A stretch of DNA of 64,000 nucleotides from an uncultured Lachnospiraceae bacterium (lineage in GTDB: Bacteria; Bacillota; Clostridia; Lachnospirales; Lachnospiraceae). Under the pieces are notes generated by a model. That model saw only the letters and a program-made list of their open reading frames with translations. It did not search any database and was not told where the DNA came from. Shown here one piece after another: positions 51,346 to 59,853 of the stretch (position 1 is the first letter of the stretch; the number at the start of each line of letters is the position of its first letter). Position numbers and translations under genes: made by a program. The stretch covers positions 1 through 64,000 of the forward strand of contig CAMWFQ010000015.1 in assembly GCA_947173495.1 (NCBI GenBank). The letters are read 5' to 3'.

Positions 51346-52024
51346 GCGCTTTACCTCCCATGTCTTTCAGGCAGCCGTCCGTTACCCGCAGAATCCGGTC
51401 CGTATCCGATGCCAGATTGTCATTGTGCGTGATCATTAAAATGGTCTGCTGATAATGGCGGGATGCATGGATCAGCAGATCCATCACATCCCGGCTGCTT
51501 TTGGAGTCCAGATTGCCGGTAGGCTCGTCCGCCAGGATCAGGACAGGCTGCATGATCAGAGCCCTCCCAATGGCAACCCGTTGTTTCTGCCCGCCGGAGA
51601 GCTGGTCGGGCAGATGATTACGCCGCTCAGTAAGGCCCAGCATTTCCAGAAGCCCGTCGATCTTTTTTTGGTCGGGCTTCTGATGATCCAGAAGAAGCGG
51701 AAAAGCGATATTCTGCTCCACATTCAGTTCGTCAATGAGATGAAATGCCTGAAAAACAAATCCAATATTCCGTCTTCTGAAGATGGTGCGCTTTTTTTCA
51801 TCCAGGGCAAAAAGATCCTCTCCATCCAGAAATACCTTTCCGCGGGTAGGTGTATCCAGACCGCCGATACAGTGAAGCAGCGTGCTTTTTCCGGAACCGG
51901 ACTGCCCCACCACTGAGGCAAACTCGCCCTTGTTCATGGAAAAGCTTACATCTGAGAGAGCGTTTACCTGAGAGTCACCCATACCGTAAACCTTACTTAA
52001 ATTTTCTACCTTCAACAGTTCCAT
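51329..52024 (-). CDS. ABC transporter ATP-binding protein (MacB/LolD/BceA type)
   Basis: 231 residues: Walker [10 protein letters not shown] (40-48), Q-loop FVFQAFHL, signature LSGGQKQR, Walker [13 protein letters not shown] and H-loop MITHN. Typical of type VII ABC systems. Energises the following FtsX permease. AGGAGG lies 10 nt before the ATG. Its own leader contains the hairpin at 52059-52129. Confidence 0.95.
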   Translation of the reverse strand: MELLKVENLSKVYGMGDSQVNALSDVSFSMNKGEFASVVGQSGSGKSTLLHCIGGLDTPTRGKVFLDGEDLFALDEKKRTIFRRRNIGFVFQAFHLIDELNVEQNIAFPLLLDHQKPDQKKIDGLLEMLGLTERRNHLPDQLSGGQKQRVAIGRALIMQPVLILADEPTGNLDSKSSRDVMDLLIHASRHYQQTILMITHNDNLASDTDRILRVTDGCLKDMGGKAHETLS

Positions 52025-52058
52025 ATTTTTCAGAACCTCCTGTCTTTATGTTTCGTCG

Positions 52059-52129
52059 GCTCCGCGAGGATCGCACAGCGGCGGAAAGAAATCATGTGAT
52101 CCGCCGCAGGCGGAGAATCGTCGCGGAGC
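52059..52129 (-). promoter_or_regulatory. Structured leader upstream of the ABC genes
   Basis: GCTCCGCGA (52059-52067) pairs with TCGCGGAGC (52121-52129), enclosing an inner GCGGCGGA / TCCGCCGC-type stem. It lies between a TATACT-like -10 (minus strand, near 52148) and the ABC ATPase start. Might be an attenuator or simply a stable 5' end. Confidence 0.45.
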
Positions 52130-52176
52130 GTAAATTCTATTGTTTAGTATAGTACAGCAAGCTTACGATCAGATGA

Positions 52177-52206
52177 AAAGCAGCTTACAATTTTGTAAGC
52201 TGCTTT
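52177..52206 (-). terminator. Intrinsic terminator after the histidine kinase gene
   Basis: AAAGCAGCTTACAA (52177-52190) pairs perfectly over 14 bp with TTGTAAGCTGCTTT (52193-52206), 2-nt loop as written, with T-rich flanks on the minus strand. It separates the regulator/kinase pair from the ABC pair, so these form two transcription units. Confidence 0.8.
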
Positions 52207-52220
52207 CGTTCATTGCCGGA

Positions 52221-53459
52221 TCAGTCCGGCAGAGTCATGGTAAATACGGATCCTTCAGAGACTCTGCTGCGGACAGACAGAGTTCCGCCCTGGCCCTCCG
52301 CGATGGATTTTGCGAGAGGCAGTCCAAGCCCGATTCCGCTGTCCTTCGGATTTCCTTCGCAGGAGCGGTAAAAACGTTTGAAAATATGGTAGATATCCTT
52401 CTCCTGAATCCCGCTTCCGTTGTCCGCCACAGAGATTCTGACGCTTTCCGGGAGTTTTTCCCAGGAAAGTGTGATCCTGCCGCCGCTTTCCGTATGATCC
52501 AGTGCATTTTTTACCAGATTTCCCAGCGCTTCGCCGGTCCACTGCAGATCGCAGCAGATCCGGACATTTTCATCTCCTGTGAGAAGGATTTCCTTTTTTT
52601 CCTCTTTTGCCCGGACAAGAAGCTCTGACACGGCTTTTGCGGCGACATCTGACAAAAGATAACGTTGCTTTTCAAAGAGAACGGCGCCGGCATCCAGCCG
52701 GGTAACCTTGAGCAGTGTCCGGATCAGTGCCTCTATCCGCTCCAGAGCCGCAGCTGCCTTTCCGGTAAAAGCAAGGATGCTCCCGCAGCTGCCTGTATCC
52801 GAGGATGCTTCCGTTTCAATGATCTCATGGTACATGACCAGCGCGGCGAGAGGGGTCTTCAACTGATGGGAGATATCGGCAATGGTGTCCTTTAAGAAAT
52901 CTCTGGCCTGCATTGCCTTTTCGTTTTCCGCGGCAAGAGCGTTGGCAAGAGCGTCAATCCTTCCAAAAAGCCGGGACAGACATCCCTCGTCCATCCGGGG
53001 AAGGTGCTGGGAAAAGTCCTCCCTCATAAACTGCCCGATGATCCTGCCGGCATCCTCATAGAGCCTCTCCCTGGCAGAAAAAAAGAGGACGGTCAGAAGC
53101 AGGAGACTGCCCCACAGAAAAAGAATAAGTCCGACAAGCCGCAGCCCCGTTTTCTCCTGGATTCCCATGATCCCAGGCAGAAAGAAGAATTCCGTATCTT
53201 CCCCGATGCCCATGCGCAGAAGAAGCGCGGCGCCTTTTTCCGTAACAGACTGTTGGGAAAAAGCTCTGGCGATCACTGCTTCGCTTATGCCCTGTTCCAG
53301 GAGGGAGGAAACCACAGAAGTGTCATGCCTGAGAGAGGCCGCTTTGATCGCAGCTCCGTTTGCACACCAGATCGACGCTGCAAGAATCGAAGCTGCCGTC
53401 AGGATCAGAGCCAGACGGCGAAAGTATCTTTTCTGCTCCTTATCTGCTAAAAAGCCCAT
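52221..53459 (-). CDS. Sensor histidine kinase of the ABC/FtsX module
   Basis: 412 residues: membrane helices near 15-35 and 108-128 with a short extracellular loop, then a HisKA domain with His198 (DISHQLKTPLAAL) and ATPase motifs NLVKNALDHTESGG, VADNGSGIQ and GIGLGLPLAKSIAEGQGG. Start ATG 53459 overlaps the stop of the response regulator gene; its SD AGGAGGT is coded in the regulator's last codons. Reads peptide stress or transporter state (by analogy with BceRS/VncRS types). Confidence 0.9.
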   Translation of the reverse strand: MGFLADKEQKRYFRRLALILTAASILAASIWCANGAAIKAASLRHDTSVVSSLLEQGISEAVIARAFSQQSVTEKGAALLLRMGIGEDTEFFFLPGIMGIQEKTGLRLVGLILFLWGSLLLLTVLFFSARERLYEDAGRIIGQFMREDFSQHLPRMDEGCLSRLFGRIDALANALAAENEKAMQARDFLKDTIADISHQLKTPLAALVMYHEIIETEASSDTGSCGSILAFTGKAAAALERIEALIRTLLKVTRLDAGAVLFEKQRYLLSDVAAKAVSELLVRAKEEKKEILLTGDENVRICCDLQWTGEALGNLVKNALDHTESGGRITLSWEKLPESVRISVADNGSGIQEKDIYHIFKRFYRSCEGNPKDSGIGLGLPLAKSIAEGQGGTLSVRSRVSEGSVFTMTLPD

Positions 53460-54181
53460 TATGCCTGTACCTCCTGCCAGCAATATCCAAACCCTCTGGC
53501 CGTGATCAGATGTTCCGGCCTGGAAGGGTCCCGCTCCACTTTTTCCCGAAGCCGTCTGATATAGACAGAAAGCGTATTGTCATCCACAAAATTTCCAAAA
53601 CCATCCCATAATTCTTCAAAAATGACTTCTCTGGTAACCACTCTGTCATGAGAGCGGACCAGCAGACAGAGAAGACGGTATTCTACCTGGGTGAGCTCCA
53701 GCTTTTTACCCTGCAGAAAGGCTCTGCTTCCTGCAAGATCGATCTGCACATCCCCGCATACAAGGCTGCCGAAGTCCGCCGGCGTATCTTCTGTCCGCCC
53801 TCTGCCCGCTCTGCGCAGAAGCGCCCGGATCCTTGAGAGAAGCTCTCCCAGCCGGAAGGGCTTTCCGATATAATCGTCACCGCCGCAGTCAAGTCCCCGG
53901 ATGATATTCATTTCTTCATCGGAGGCTGTGAGAAAAAGGATTGGAACCTGGTTCCCTTCGCCTCGTATTGTTTCACAGACCTCGAAGCCGGTACCATCGG
54001 GCAGCGTCACATCCAGAAGAAGCAGATCATACTGAGTCTGCCGCAGAAGCGCCTTTGCTTCCTGCACGCACCTTGCATTTTCAACGGTATATCCGTCTTT
54101 TTCCAGAGAATAGCACAGGCCATCCGCAAGGCTTACATCATCTTCCAAAAGTAAAATACGGTTTTTCCCACTGGCATTCAT
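53459..54181 (-). CDS. OmpR-family response regulator
   Basis: 240 residues: receiver with acidic pair Asp14-Asp15 region (LLLEDDVSLADGL), phospho-acceptor Asp57 (LLLDVTLPDG) and a C-terminal winged helix (LELTQVEYRLLCLLVRSHDR, VDDNTLSVYIRRLREKVE, ITARGFGYCW). The open frame extends to 54589, but no convincing start lies there and the family begins at ATG 54181 with AGG at a suitable distance. Controls the downstream ABC/FtsX genes (context inference). Confidence 0.9.
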   Translation of the reverse strand: MNASGKNRILLLEDDVSLADGLCYSLEKDGYTVENARCVQEAKALLRQTQYDLLLLDVTLPDGTGFEVCETIRGEGNQVPILFLTASDEEMNIIRGLDCGGDDYIGKPFRLGELLSRIRALLRRAGRGRTEDTPADFGSLVCGDVQIDLAGSRAFLQGKKLELTQVEYRLLCLLVRSHDRVVTREVIFEELWDGFGNFVDDNTLSVYIRRLREKVERDPSRPEHLITARGFGYCWQEVQA

Positions 54182-54501
54182 TTCTGCGACCTTTCTGCGC
54201 CCTGTGGGGCGCGATTGCGTTAGTCCCGCGGGCAGCGGGCCGGCATTCGCCAAATAAAGTATATTGTGCCGGCGGGGAAGTGTCAAGAAAGAAGGAATGA
54301 TGTATGAGTGAAGTACAGACAAACGCCAATCCGCTGGGGACAGACAGGATTGGCGGGCTCCTGCGGGGTTTTGGAAATAATTCACACAGGAAACAAAACC
54401 GATCAGTCTGAAAAATGAAGATATTTTACAAGACGCAGTAAAAAATATGAAGTAAAATGACTTTTGACAAAATTCAAAAATTGAATTCGGAGGCAATCTA
54501 C

Positions 54502-55332
54502 ATGAAGAAAGAAATAAGGACAGTGGTGTATGATGATGAATTGAGGATGGAAGCCTACCGCTTTGAGGGAATTGTGCAGCCGTTCCCAAACCATTTCCAT
54601 GAGCATTATGTAATTGGTTTTGTGGAGAACGGTGAACGCTGCCTGTCTTGCAGGAACATAGACTACACGATTGGACAGGGAAGTATTGTTTTGTTCAATC
54701 CGGGCGATAACCATGCCTGCGTACAGTCTGATGACGGCACGTTGGACTACCGTGGCTTTAATATCAGCAAAGAAATTATGCTTGATTTGGCGGAAGAAGT
54801 GACAGGAAAACGGGAACTTCCGGGATTCTCAGAGAATGTGATTTGTGATGATGAAGTGATCTGCTATCTGCGCCCGCTGCATGAAATGGTGATGAATGGA
54901 AACAGTGATTTCGGAAAAGAAGAAAATTTGTTGTTCCTGTTGTCCAGCCTGATTCAGAAATACAGCAAGCCTTTTGAAAGCTGTAATCCAGAGTGCAGAC
55001 AGGAAATTGAAAAAGCCTGTATGTTTATGGAGCAGCACTTTACAGAGCGTATTTATTTAGACCAGATTTGCCGCCAGGCATCCTTAAGCAAGTCAACGCT
55101 CCTTAGAGCATTTACAAAGTCAAAGGGGATTACCCCATACCGTTATTTAGAGACAATCCGTATCAATGAAGCAAAGACATTATTGTCAAACGGTGTATCT
55201 GTGCTTGACGCAGCAATAAGGACAGGGTTTTCCGACCAAAGCCACTTTACAAACTATTTTACCAGCTTTATCGGGCTTGCGCCGGGAGTATACCGTGAAA
55301 TCTTTTTTGAAAAAGACAAGGACGGTGAATAG
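54502..55332 (+). CDS. AraC-family regulator of the EamA/DUF2000 operon
   Basis: 276 residues: N-terminal cupin with metal-type HFHEHYVIGFVENGER and GSIVLFNPGDNHAC, C-terminal AraC domain (IYLDQICRQASLSKSTLLRA, FTKSKGITPYRYL, VLDAAIRTGFSDQSHFTNYF). This AraC type is often linked to a drug/metabolite exporter gene. GGAGG lies correctly before ATG 54502, so the open frame from 54457 is longer than the gene. Followed one base later by the EamA gene. Codon use is more AT-rich than in neighbours, suggesting transfer. Confidence 0.88.
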   Translation: MKKEIRTVVYDDELRMEAYRFEGIVQPFPNHFHEHYVIGFVENGERCLSCRNIDYTIGQGSIVLFNPGDNHACVQSDDGTLDYRGFNISKEIMLDLAEEVTGKRELPGFSENVICDDEVICYLRPLHEMVMNGNSDFGKEENLLFLLSSLIQKYSKPFESCNPECRQEIEKACMFMEQHFTERIYLDQICRQASLSKSTLLRAFTKSKGITPYRYLETIRINEAKTLLSNGVSVLDAAIRTGFSDQSHFTNYFTSFIGLAPGVYREIFFEKDKDGE

Positions 55333-55333
55333 A

Positions 55334-56233
55334 ATGGGGACAGAAAAGCGCACAGGGCATTTGGCGGCTCTGCTCACAATCCTTATATGGGGGACTACTT
55401 TTATTTCCACAAAAATACTGCTTACAGACTTTCAGCCCGTGGAAATCTTATTTTTCCGTTTTATTATGGGCTATTTGATTTTGCTGACAGCATATCCGCA
55501 CAGGATAAAGAGGTTAAGCGGGAAACAGGAAATGACCTTTGCCGCTGCGGGTTTTTGCGGAGTATGTCTGTACTATTTGCTGGAAAATGTTGCATTGACT
55601 TATACAATGGCTTCCAATGTAGGCGTGATTATATCCGTAGCCCCGTTCCTCACCGCAATATTGGCGCACCTGTTTATGAAGTCGGAAGAAAGATTACGGA
55701 TAAATTTTTTTGTTGGCTTTATCGTTGCAATGGCAGGAATCATATTGATCAGCTTTAATGGCTCACAGCTAAAATGGAATCCTGTTGGAGATATTTTAGC
55801 GTTCGCCGCCGCTTTTGTGTGGGCCTGCTATTCTATCTTGACAAAAAGGACAGGCAGTTTCGGACTTCCTGTTATCCTTACTACACGCAGGACATTTTTC
55901 TATGGCATTTTATTTATGACACCTGCATTATTCCTGTTTGACTTTCAGTTAGACTTGCCTCGTTTTACGGATATGAAAAATCTGTTCAATATTTTGTATT
56001 TGGGAATCGGAGCGTCTGCTCTCTGCTTTGTAACATGGAATTATGCTGTAAAAGTATTAGGGGCAGTTAAAACTAGTATTTACATATACATGGTTCCCGT
56101 CATAACCGTTATAACGTCTATGCTGGTTCTGAAAGAAAGGGTTACATTTCTTTCTATAACCGGAACGGTATTAGCTGTTGTCGGGCTGTTTCTTTCTGAA
56201 TACAACAGGACAGGGAGCAAAAAAGATGAATGA
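55334..56233 (+). CDS. EamA/DMT-family transporter
   Basis: 299 residues with ten membrane helices in two EamA repeats: LAALLTILIWGTTFISTKIL opens the first and AFAAAFVWACYSILTKRTGS the second. It probably exports a small metabolite or drug. ATG 55334 is one base after the AraC stop; translation is probably coupled since no separate SD is seen. The stop at 56231-56233 meets the truncated leader element of the next gene. Confidence 0.88.
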   Translation: MGTEKRTGHLAALLTILIWGTTFISTKILLTDFQPVEILFFRFIMGYLILLTAYPHRIKRLSGKQEMTFAAAGFCGVCLYYLLENVALTYTMASNVGVIISVAPFLTAILAHLFMKSEERLRINFFVGFIVAMAGIILISFNGSQLKWNPVGDILAFAAAFVWACYSILTKRTGSFGLPVILTTRRTFFYGILFMTPALFLFDFQLDLPRFTDMKNLFNILYLGIGASALCFVTWNYAVKVLGAVKTSIYIYMVPVITVITSMLVLKERVTFLSITGTVLAVVGLFLSEYNRTGSKKDE

Positions 56234-56280
56234 GCCATATTATGGATTTGCGCAGCAAAGCAGCGCAGAAATGGAGATAA
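56233..56280 (+). ncRNA. Truncated structured leader element, copy D (upstream of DUF2000)
   Basis: 48 nt that match only the 3' part of copies A and C: P5 AGCCATATTATGGAT, then TTTGCGCAGCAAAGCAGCGCAG and the SD GGAG (56273-56276). P1, P2 and P4 are missing, so the pseudoknot cannot form here. It lies inside an operon, between the EamA and DUF2000 genes, and still supplies the ribosome binding site. Confidence 0.6.
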
Positions 56281-56282
56281 AA

Positions 56283-56705
56283 ATGGATTTACAAAATGAG
56301 AAATGTGTCATGGTAATTGACGAGAACCTGCCGCTGGGAATTATTGCAAATACGGCGGCTATCATGGGAATCACTTTGGGAAAGAAAATGCCGGAAGTTG
56401 TTGGCGCTGATGTATACGACAGAACCGGGAATGAACATTTAGGGATTATTGAATTTCCTGTACCCATCTTGAAAGGCAATGCAGATATTATTAAATCTAT
56501 CCGTGAAAAGCTGTATGAGCCGGAGTTTTCGGACTTGACAGTGGCGGATTTTTCAGACCTTGCGCAGGGGTGCAAGACTTATGATGAGTTTATTGAAAAG
56601 ATGAAGGGTGTTTCAGAAACGGAACTGAATTATTTTGGAATCGCCATTTGTGGTGCGAAAAAGAAGGTCAGTAAATTGACGGGAAGTATGGCACTGCTGA
56701 GATAA
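56283..56705 (+). CDS. DUF2000-family protein
   Basis: 140 residues: NEKCVMVIDENLPLGIIANT, AAIMGITLGKKMPEVVGADV and FPVPILKGNADIIKSIREKL are the conserved blocks of DUF2000, a family with a peptidyl-tRNA-hydrolase-like fold and unknown role. Frequently co-encoded with an AraC regulator and EamA transporter, as here. SD GGAG from the truncated leader element is 6 nt before ATG 56283; the longer open frame from 56178 overlaps EamA and is not supported. Confidence 0.82.
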   Translation: MDLQNEKCVMVIDENLPLGIIANTAAIMGITLGKKMPEVVGADVYDRTGNEHLGIIEFPVPILKGNADIIKSIREKLYEPEFSDLTVADFSDLAQGCKTYDEFIEKMKGVSETELNYFGIAICGAKKKVSKLTGSMALLR

Positions 56706-56852
56706 AGAATATACAAAATCCAGCGTTTTGCATTTCGTTCCATTTTAGATACATTTCGTTCCCGACATCCCAAAATAATCGAAAATCTGCCGATAAATGA
56801 ATGGAAGGCAGAAACGGAACTCCGAAAGGACTGCCTGAGACGGAAGAAAATA

Positions 56853-56980
56853 ATTGAGAATTAAAATTTTCAATCGCGAGATTTGTGTCTGCGCGCTGCT
56901 TGCCACAAACTCGTTAATCCATTTTATGGATTTAGCCATATTATGGATTTGCGCAGCAAAGCAGCGCAGAAATGGAGTAA
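56853..56980 (+). ncRNA. Structured 5'-leader element, copy C (upstream of unknown gene)
   Basis: 128 nt, same length as copy A. P1 has one change that gives a G-U wobble. P4 reads AATCCAT/ATGGATT against AAGCATA/TATGCTT in copy A: four of seven pairs differ and all remain paired. The P2 loop (GCGCTGCTT) can pair with AAGCAGCGC just upstream of the SD GGAG (56974-56977). A TTG at 56854 opens a frame that runs in phase into the next gene. Confidence 0.6.
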
Positions 56981-56982
56981 AA

Positions 56983-57579
56983 ATGAGCGTAAATGGAATT
57001 GGAACGATGGGATACCCGGCGGCAGGATATGGAGTAAGAAAGGCACAGCAGAATGCTGCAGGGAAAAATGTTACGGGAGGGGCAGCACAGAGTTCCCGTG
57101 TGAATACTACAGGGAAAGATACTTATAATGGCCCGTTCCATCTCCGTATGGGGGGAATGGTATCAAGGGCATTAAGCGATGGTGGGAATGTTACAGTTTA
57201 TGAAGCGGACGGGTACAGCGCAGAAAACCCGATGGTAAGGGTAGTGACTACTTCGGCGGACGGGCAGGAGTATGAGCAGATCATTGACCCAAGGACAGTT
57301 GATGTGTCGAAAGCAACAGAGAATGAAATGCTCGCATTAAATGCGTATCTGGTCAGGGAAGGGAAACTTGATAACAGTGTTTATTCATCCGGTGTGCTGA
57401 GCGGTGCGGGTCTGTCGAATGCAGATACTTTAAGTGTAATGAACTTAAAGCAGAATTTTTTCATAAACGTAAAAGAAATGATGGAGATGCAGTACAATGC
57501 CCATAACCTTGCCGGATATGCAAAATACAGGAAATTATATGATGTGTATGATTTGTTTATGAGGATGAAACCGCTATAA
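56983..57579 (+). CDS. Unknown protein with VNGIG-GYPAAGY N-terminal motif (paralogue 1)
   Basis: 198 residues. It starts MSVNGIGTMGYPAAGYGVRK, followed by a Gly/Ala/Asn-rich stretch, a central beta-rich part (NVTVYEADGYSAENPMVRVV, IIDPRTVDVSKATENEMLAL) and a helical C-terminus (NLAGYAKYRKLYDVYDLFMR). The next gene is a paralogue with the same N-terminal motif and same layout. I recall such proteins in Lachnospiraceae genomes (DUF6033-like), but cannot confirm the family. No signal peptide or membrane helix. ATG 56983 is preceded by the SD GGAG of the leader element. Confidence 0.7.
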   Translation: MSVNGIGTMGYPAAGYGVRKAQQNAAGKNVTGGAAQSSRVNTTGKDTYNGPFHLRMGGMVSRALSDGGNVTVYEADGYSAENPMVRVVTTSADGQEYEQIIDPRTVDVSKATENEMLALNAYLVREGKLDNSVYSSGVLSGAGLSNADTLSVMNLKQNFFINVKEMMEMQYNAHNLAGYAKYRKLYDVYDLFMRMKPL

Positions 57580-57605
57580 TAAAGAAAATGGAGGAGATTA
57601 AGAAA

Positions 57606-58184
57606 ATGAATGTAAATGGAATAGGAGCGGGATATCCGGCGGCAGAATATGAAACGAGAAGGATGGAAAGGAATGTGGCAGGAGGAAATTTTGCAGAGCA
57701 GGCGGCGGAAGCGGCGCAGACAACAGCCACCCTTCACGGAGCAGAGGAAGGTTCAGGGGATATTACCATCAGCTCGTGGGCGGATGTTGTGAGCGGTTCA
57801 TCCATTTCCGTCTATAAGACGCAGGACTTTGATGCGGCAAATCCCGTGTATAAGGTCAGAACGTGGGATAAGTCGGGGAATGTGACGGAACAGATGGTGG
57901 ACGTGTCAGAGGTAGACCCGGAGAACTGCAATACGGCGGAAATGTACGCGTATACTGCCCATTTGAAGGAAAGCGGGAAAGGAAGCTTTGAGGATACTGT
58001 TCTGAAAGCCGCAGCCGCAAAAGCCGTGAAGAATGCGGAGCAGAGAAGCGCAGGCACATGGAGCTTTTCGGATAAGACGGACTGGGTAAAAATCGTGAAT
58101 GACATCATGCAGTCCGAGTACCGATATGGGGATTTGAAGGGCTATATGGAGTGGAAGAAGTTTTTGGGATTTTTAGAGAAGTAG
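57606..58184 (+). CDS. Unknown protein, paralogue 2 of the VNGIG-GYPAA family
   Basis: 192 residues beginning MNVNGIGAGYPAAEYETRRM and continuing NVAGGNFAEQAAEAA. Central SISVYKTQDFDAANPVYKVR, VDVSEVDPENCNTAEMYAYT aligns with VDVSKATENEMLALNAYLV in paralogue 1, and the C-terminus YGDLKGYMEWKKFLGFL aligns with LAGYAKYRKLYDVYDLF. So the whole length is related. GGAGGA at 57590-57595 is 10 nt before ATG 57606, better than the in-frame ATG 57588. 26 bp after paralogue 1; same operon. Confidence 0.7.
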   Translation: MNVNGIGAGYPAAEYETRRMERNVAGGNFAEQAAEAAQTTATLHGAEEGSGDITISSWADVVSGSSISVYKTQDFDAANPVYKVRTWDKSGNVTEQMVDVSEVDPENCNTAEMYAYTAHLKESGKGSFEDTVLKAAAAKAVKNAEQRSAGTWSFSDKTDWVKIVNDIMQSEYRYGDLKGYMEWKKFLGFLEK

Positions 58185-58315
58185 GCGATTCAGATTTATT
58201 ACATAAAGATGAGAGGGGGAGTTTATTCTTTCAGTCGGATGGAATCCGTGCTATACTGTATAAAACGGATTGGGCGGTGCGGTCAGCGAACGGGAATGAG
58301 GCAGGAGGGATAAAG

Positions 58316-58726
58316 ATGTGGACGTGTCCGAAGTGCGGGCGTACCTTTAAAAGGCAGGAACAGGACCACTACTGCGGGAAGGCGCCGGAAACGGTGGATG
58401 AATATATTGCGGCACAGCCGGAAGAGGTACAGGAGTATCTGGAGAAAATAAGGGAAGCGATCCGCGCGGCGCTGCCGGAGGCGGAAGAGAGGATTTCATG
58501 GAGTATGCCGACTTATTGGAAGGAGCATAACATTATCCATTTTGCCGGATTCAAAAAACATGCGGGCCTGTATCCGGGACCGGAGGCCGTCCGGGAGTTT
58601 TCCGAACGTCTGAAAGACTATAAAACCAGCAAGGGAACCATACAGCTTCCATACAGCAGACCGGTTTCGGCGGAACTGATTTCCGATATTGCCAGGTGGT
58701 GTTATGAGACAGGAAATCACCCATAG
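58316..58726 (+). CDS. DUF1801-domain protein with N-terminal zinc ribbon
   Basis: 136 residues. WTCPKCGRTFKRQEQDHYCG gives a CxxC...HxxC zinc-ribbon-like start. The rest, VDEYIAAQPEEVQEYLEKIR, ISWSMPTYWKEHNIIHFAGF and HAGLYPGPEAVREF, is the DUF1801 / YdhG-like fold. AGGAGGG lies just before ATG 58316; the open frame from 58151 overlaps the previous gene and has no SD. Role unknown. Confidence 0.82.
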   Translation: MWTCPKCGRTFKRQEQDHYCGKAPETVDEYIAAQPEEVQEYLEKIREAIRAALPEAEERISWSMPTYWKEHNIIHFAGFKKHAGLYPGPEAVREFSERLKDYKTSKGTIQLPYSRPVSAELISDIARWCYETGNHP

Positions 58727-58755
58727 GATTAAGAAAGTTTTGGGAGGCTCAGAGA

Positions 58756-59136
58756 ATGGAGCAGGATGTATTATGCTTTTTTGACAGGAAGCCTGAGGCA
58801 TTGCCTTTGTATGAGGCTTTTGAACAGAAAGTTTTTTCAGCAGTGGACGGCGTGAAGGTAAAGGCACAGAAAACACAGATTGCTTTTTCCAACCGGCATA
58901 ATTTTGCTTTTGTTTCTTTCCTGCCGGTGCGGAAGGCAAAGGAGCGGCCGGAGGTTTATATTGTTGTGACCTTCGGACTTGGATACTGTATGGAGTCCCC
59001 ACGCATAGATGCGGCGGTGGAGCCGTACCCAGGACGTTGGACCCACCATGTCTTGATCTCCAGGATGGAGGAAATTGATGATGAATTGATGGGATGGGTA
59101 AAAGAAGCAGCTGCTTTTTCGGACGGCAAACGCTGA
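58756..59136 (+). CDS. DUF5655-type protein
   Basis: 126 residues: [40 protein letters not shown] and [20 protein letters not shown] match the DUF5655 family, small single-domain proteins of unknown function related to DUF1801 gene neighbourhoods. GGGAGGC precedes the ATG. 29 bp after the DUF1801 gene. Confidence 0.78.
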   Translation: MEQDVLCFFDRKPEALPLYEAFEQKVFSAVDGVKVKAQKTQIAFSNRHNFAFVSFLPVRKAKERPEVYIVVTFGLGYCMESPRIDAAVEPYPGRWTHHVLISRMEEIDDELMGWVKEAAAFSDGKR

Positions 59137-59191
59137 TGCGGCCAGGGCGGCAGAAGCGGTGCCAGGAACAGGGACCAGAGAGGTGCAGTGT

Positions 59192-59542
59192 ATGGAGAAT
59201 GAGAAAATATATCAGATGGATTTTTCAAAAGTGTATGGCCTCCTTGTCAGCAAAGCAGAGAGAAAGGGAAGGACAAGGCAGGAGGTTGATAAGATAATCC
59301 GATGGCTTACCGGATACAGCCAGCCGGAACTGGAAGGGATGCTGGAGCAGCCGGTAGCTTATGGGGACTTCTTCCAGAATGCCCCTGAATTAAATGAGAA
59401 CAGGAAACTGATCAAAGGCGTGGTCTGCGGCGTCAGGGTGGAGGATATCGAAGAACCACTGATGCAGGAGATACGCTATCTGGATAAGCTGGTTGATGAG
59501 CTTGCCAGAGGGAAGGATATGGGTAAAATATTGCGTAAGTAA
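59192..59542 (+). CDS. DUF2200-family protein
   Basis: 116 residues: [40 protein letters not shown] and [20 protein letters not shown] are the DUF2200 signature blocks; the ending [20 protein letters not shown] is also typical. Role unknown. GAGAGG lies before ATG 59192; the longer frame from 59159 is unlikely. Fourth of a row of small stand-alone DUF genes. Confidence 0.82.
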   Translation: MENEKIYQMDFSKVYGLLVSKAERKGRTRQEVDKIIRWLTGYSQPELEGMLEQPVAYGDFFQNAPELNENRKLIKGVVCGVRVEDIEEPLMQEIRYLDKLVDELARGKDMGKILRK

Positions 59543-59548
59543 ATAAAG

Positions 59549-59740
59549 GGCATCCGCAATCATGTGGTTAAAGCCGTCACTTTTCCTGCTATTGGCTTTG
59601 TAAATTCTCTCGTACGTACAGACTGTGACAGAACTCCTGTTCAGGGTTACCGTTAATTTACTGACATTGGCTCCGGTGATGCGGATGATTTCCCGCAGTT
59701 CATTGCGGCTTTTACAGAAGAAACGAAAAACTATAAAAAA
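59549..59740 (-). other. Possible remnant of an unrecognised gene
   Basis: On the minus strand a frame without start codon reads SRNELREIIRITGANVSKLT, VTLNRSSVTVCTYERIYKAN and [12 protein letters not shown]. It looks protein-like in composition but I cannot name a family. It runs on antisense into the DUF2200 gene, which argues for a fragment or chance. Rest of 59543-59853: A-rich runs and a repeated ACCCC-AAAAAAGTACCCC, no gene. Confidence 0.25.
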
Positions 59741-59853
59741 CTTATAAAAAACCCCAAAAAAGTACCCCGGACTATCCGTTTGGAGAGTGGACTTGACGGA
59801 AGAAATGGCGTAAAATAAGGCATAATTGCGGATGTGCAGCGAATCCGCTTTAA

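Noticed and set aside
53459..54589. 376-codon version of the response regulator
   Set aside because: The extra N-terminal part has no domain and no SD; the receiver domain starts at ATG 54181.
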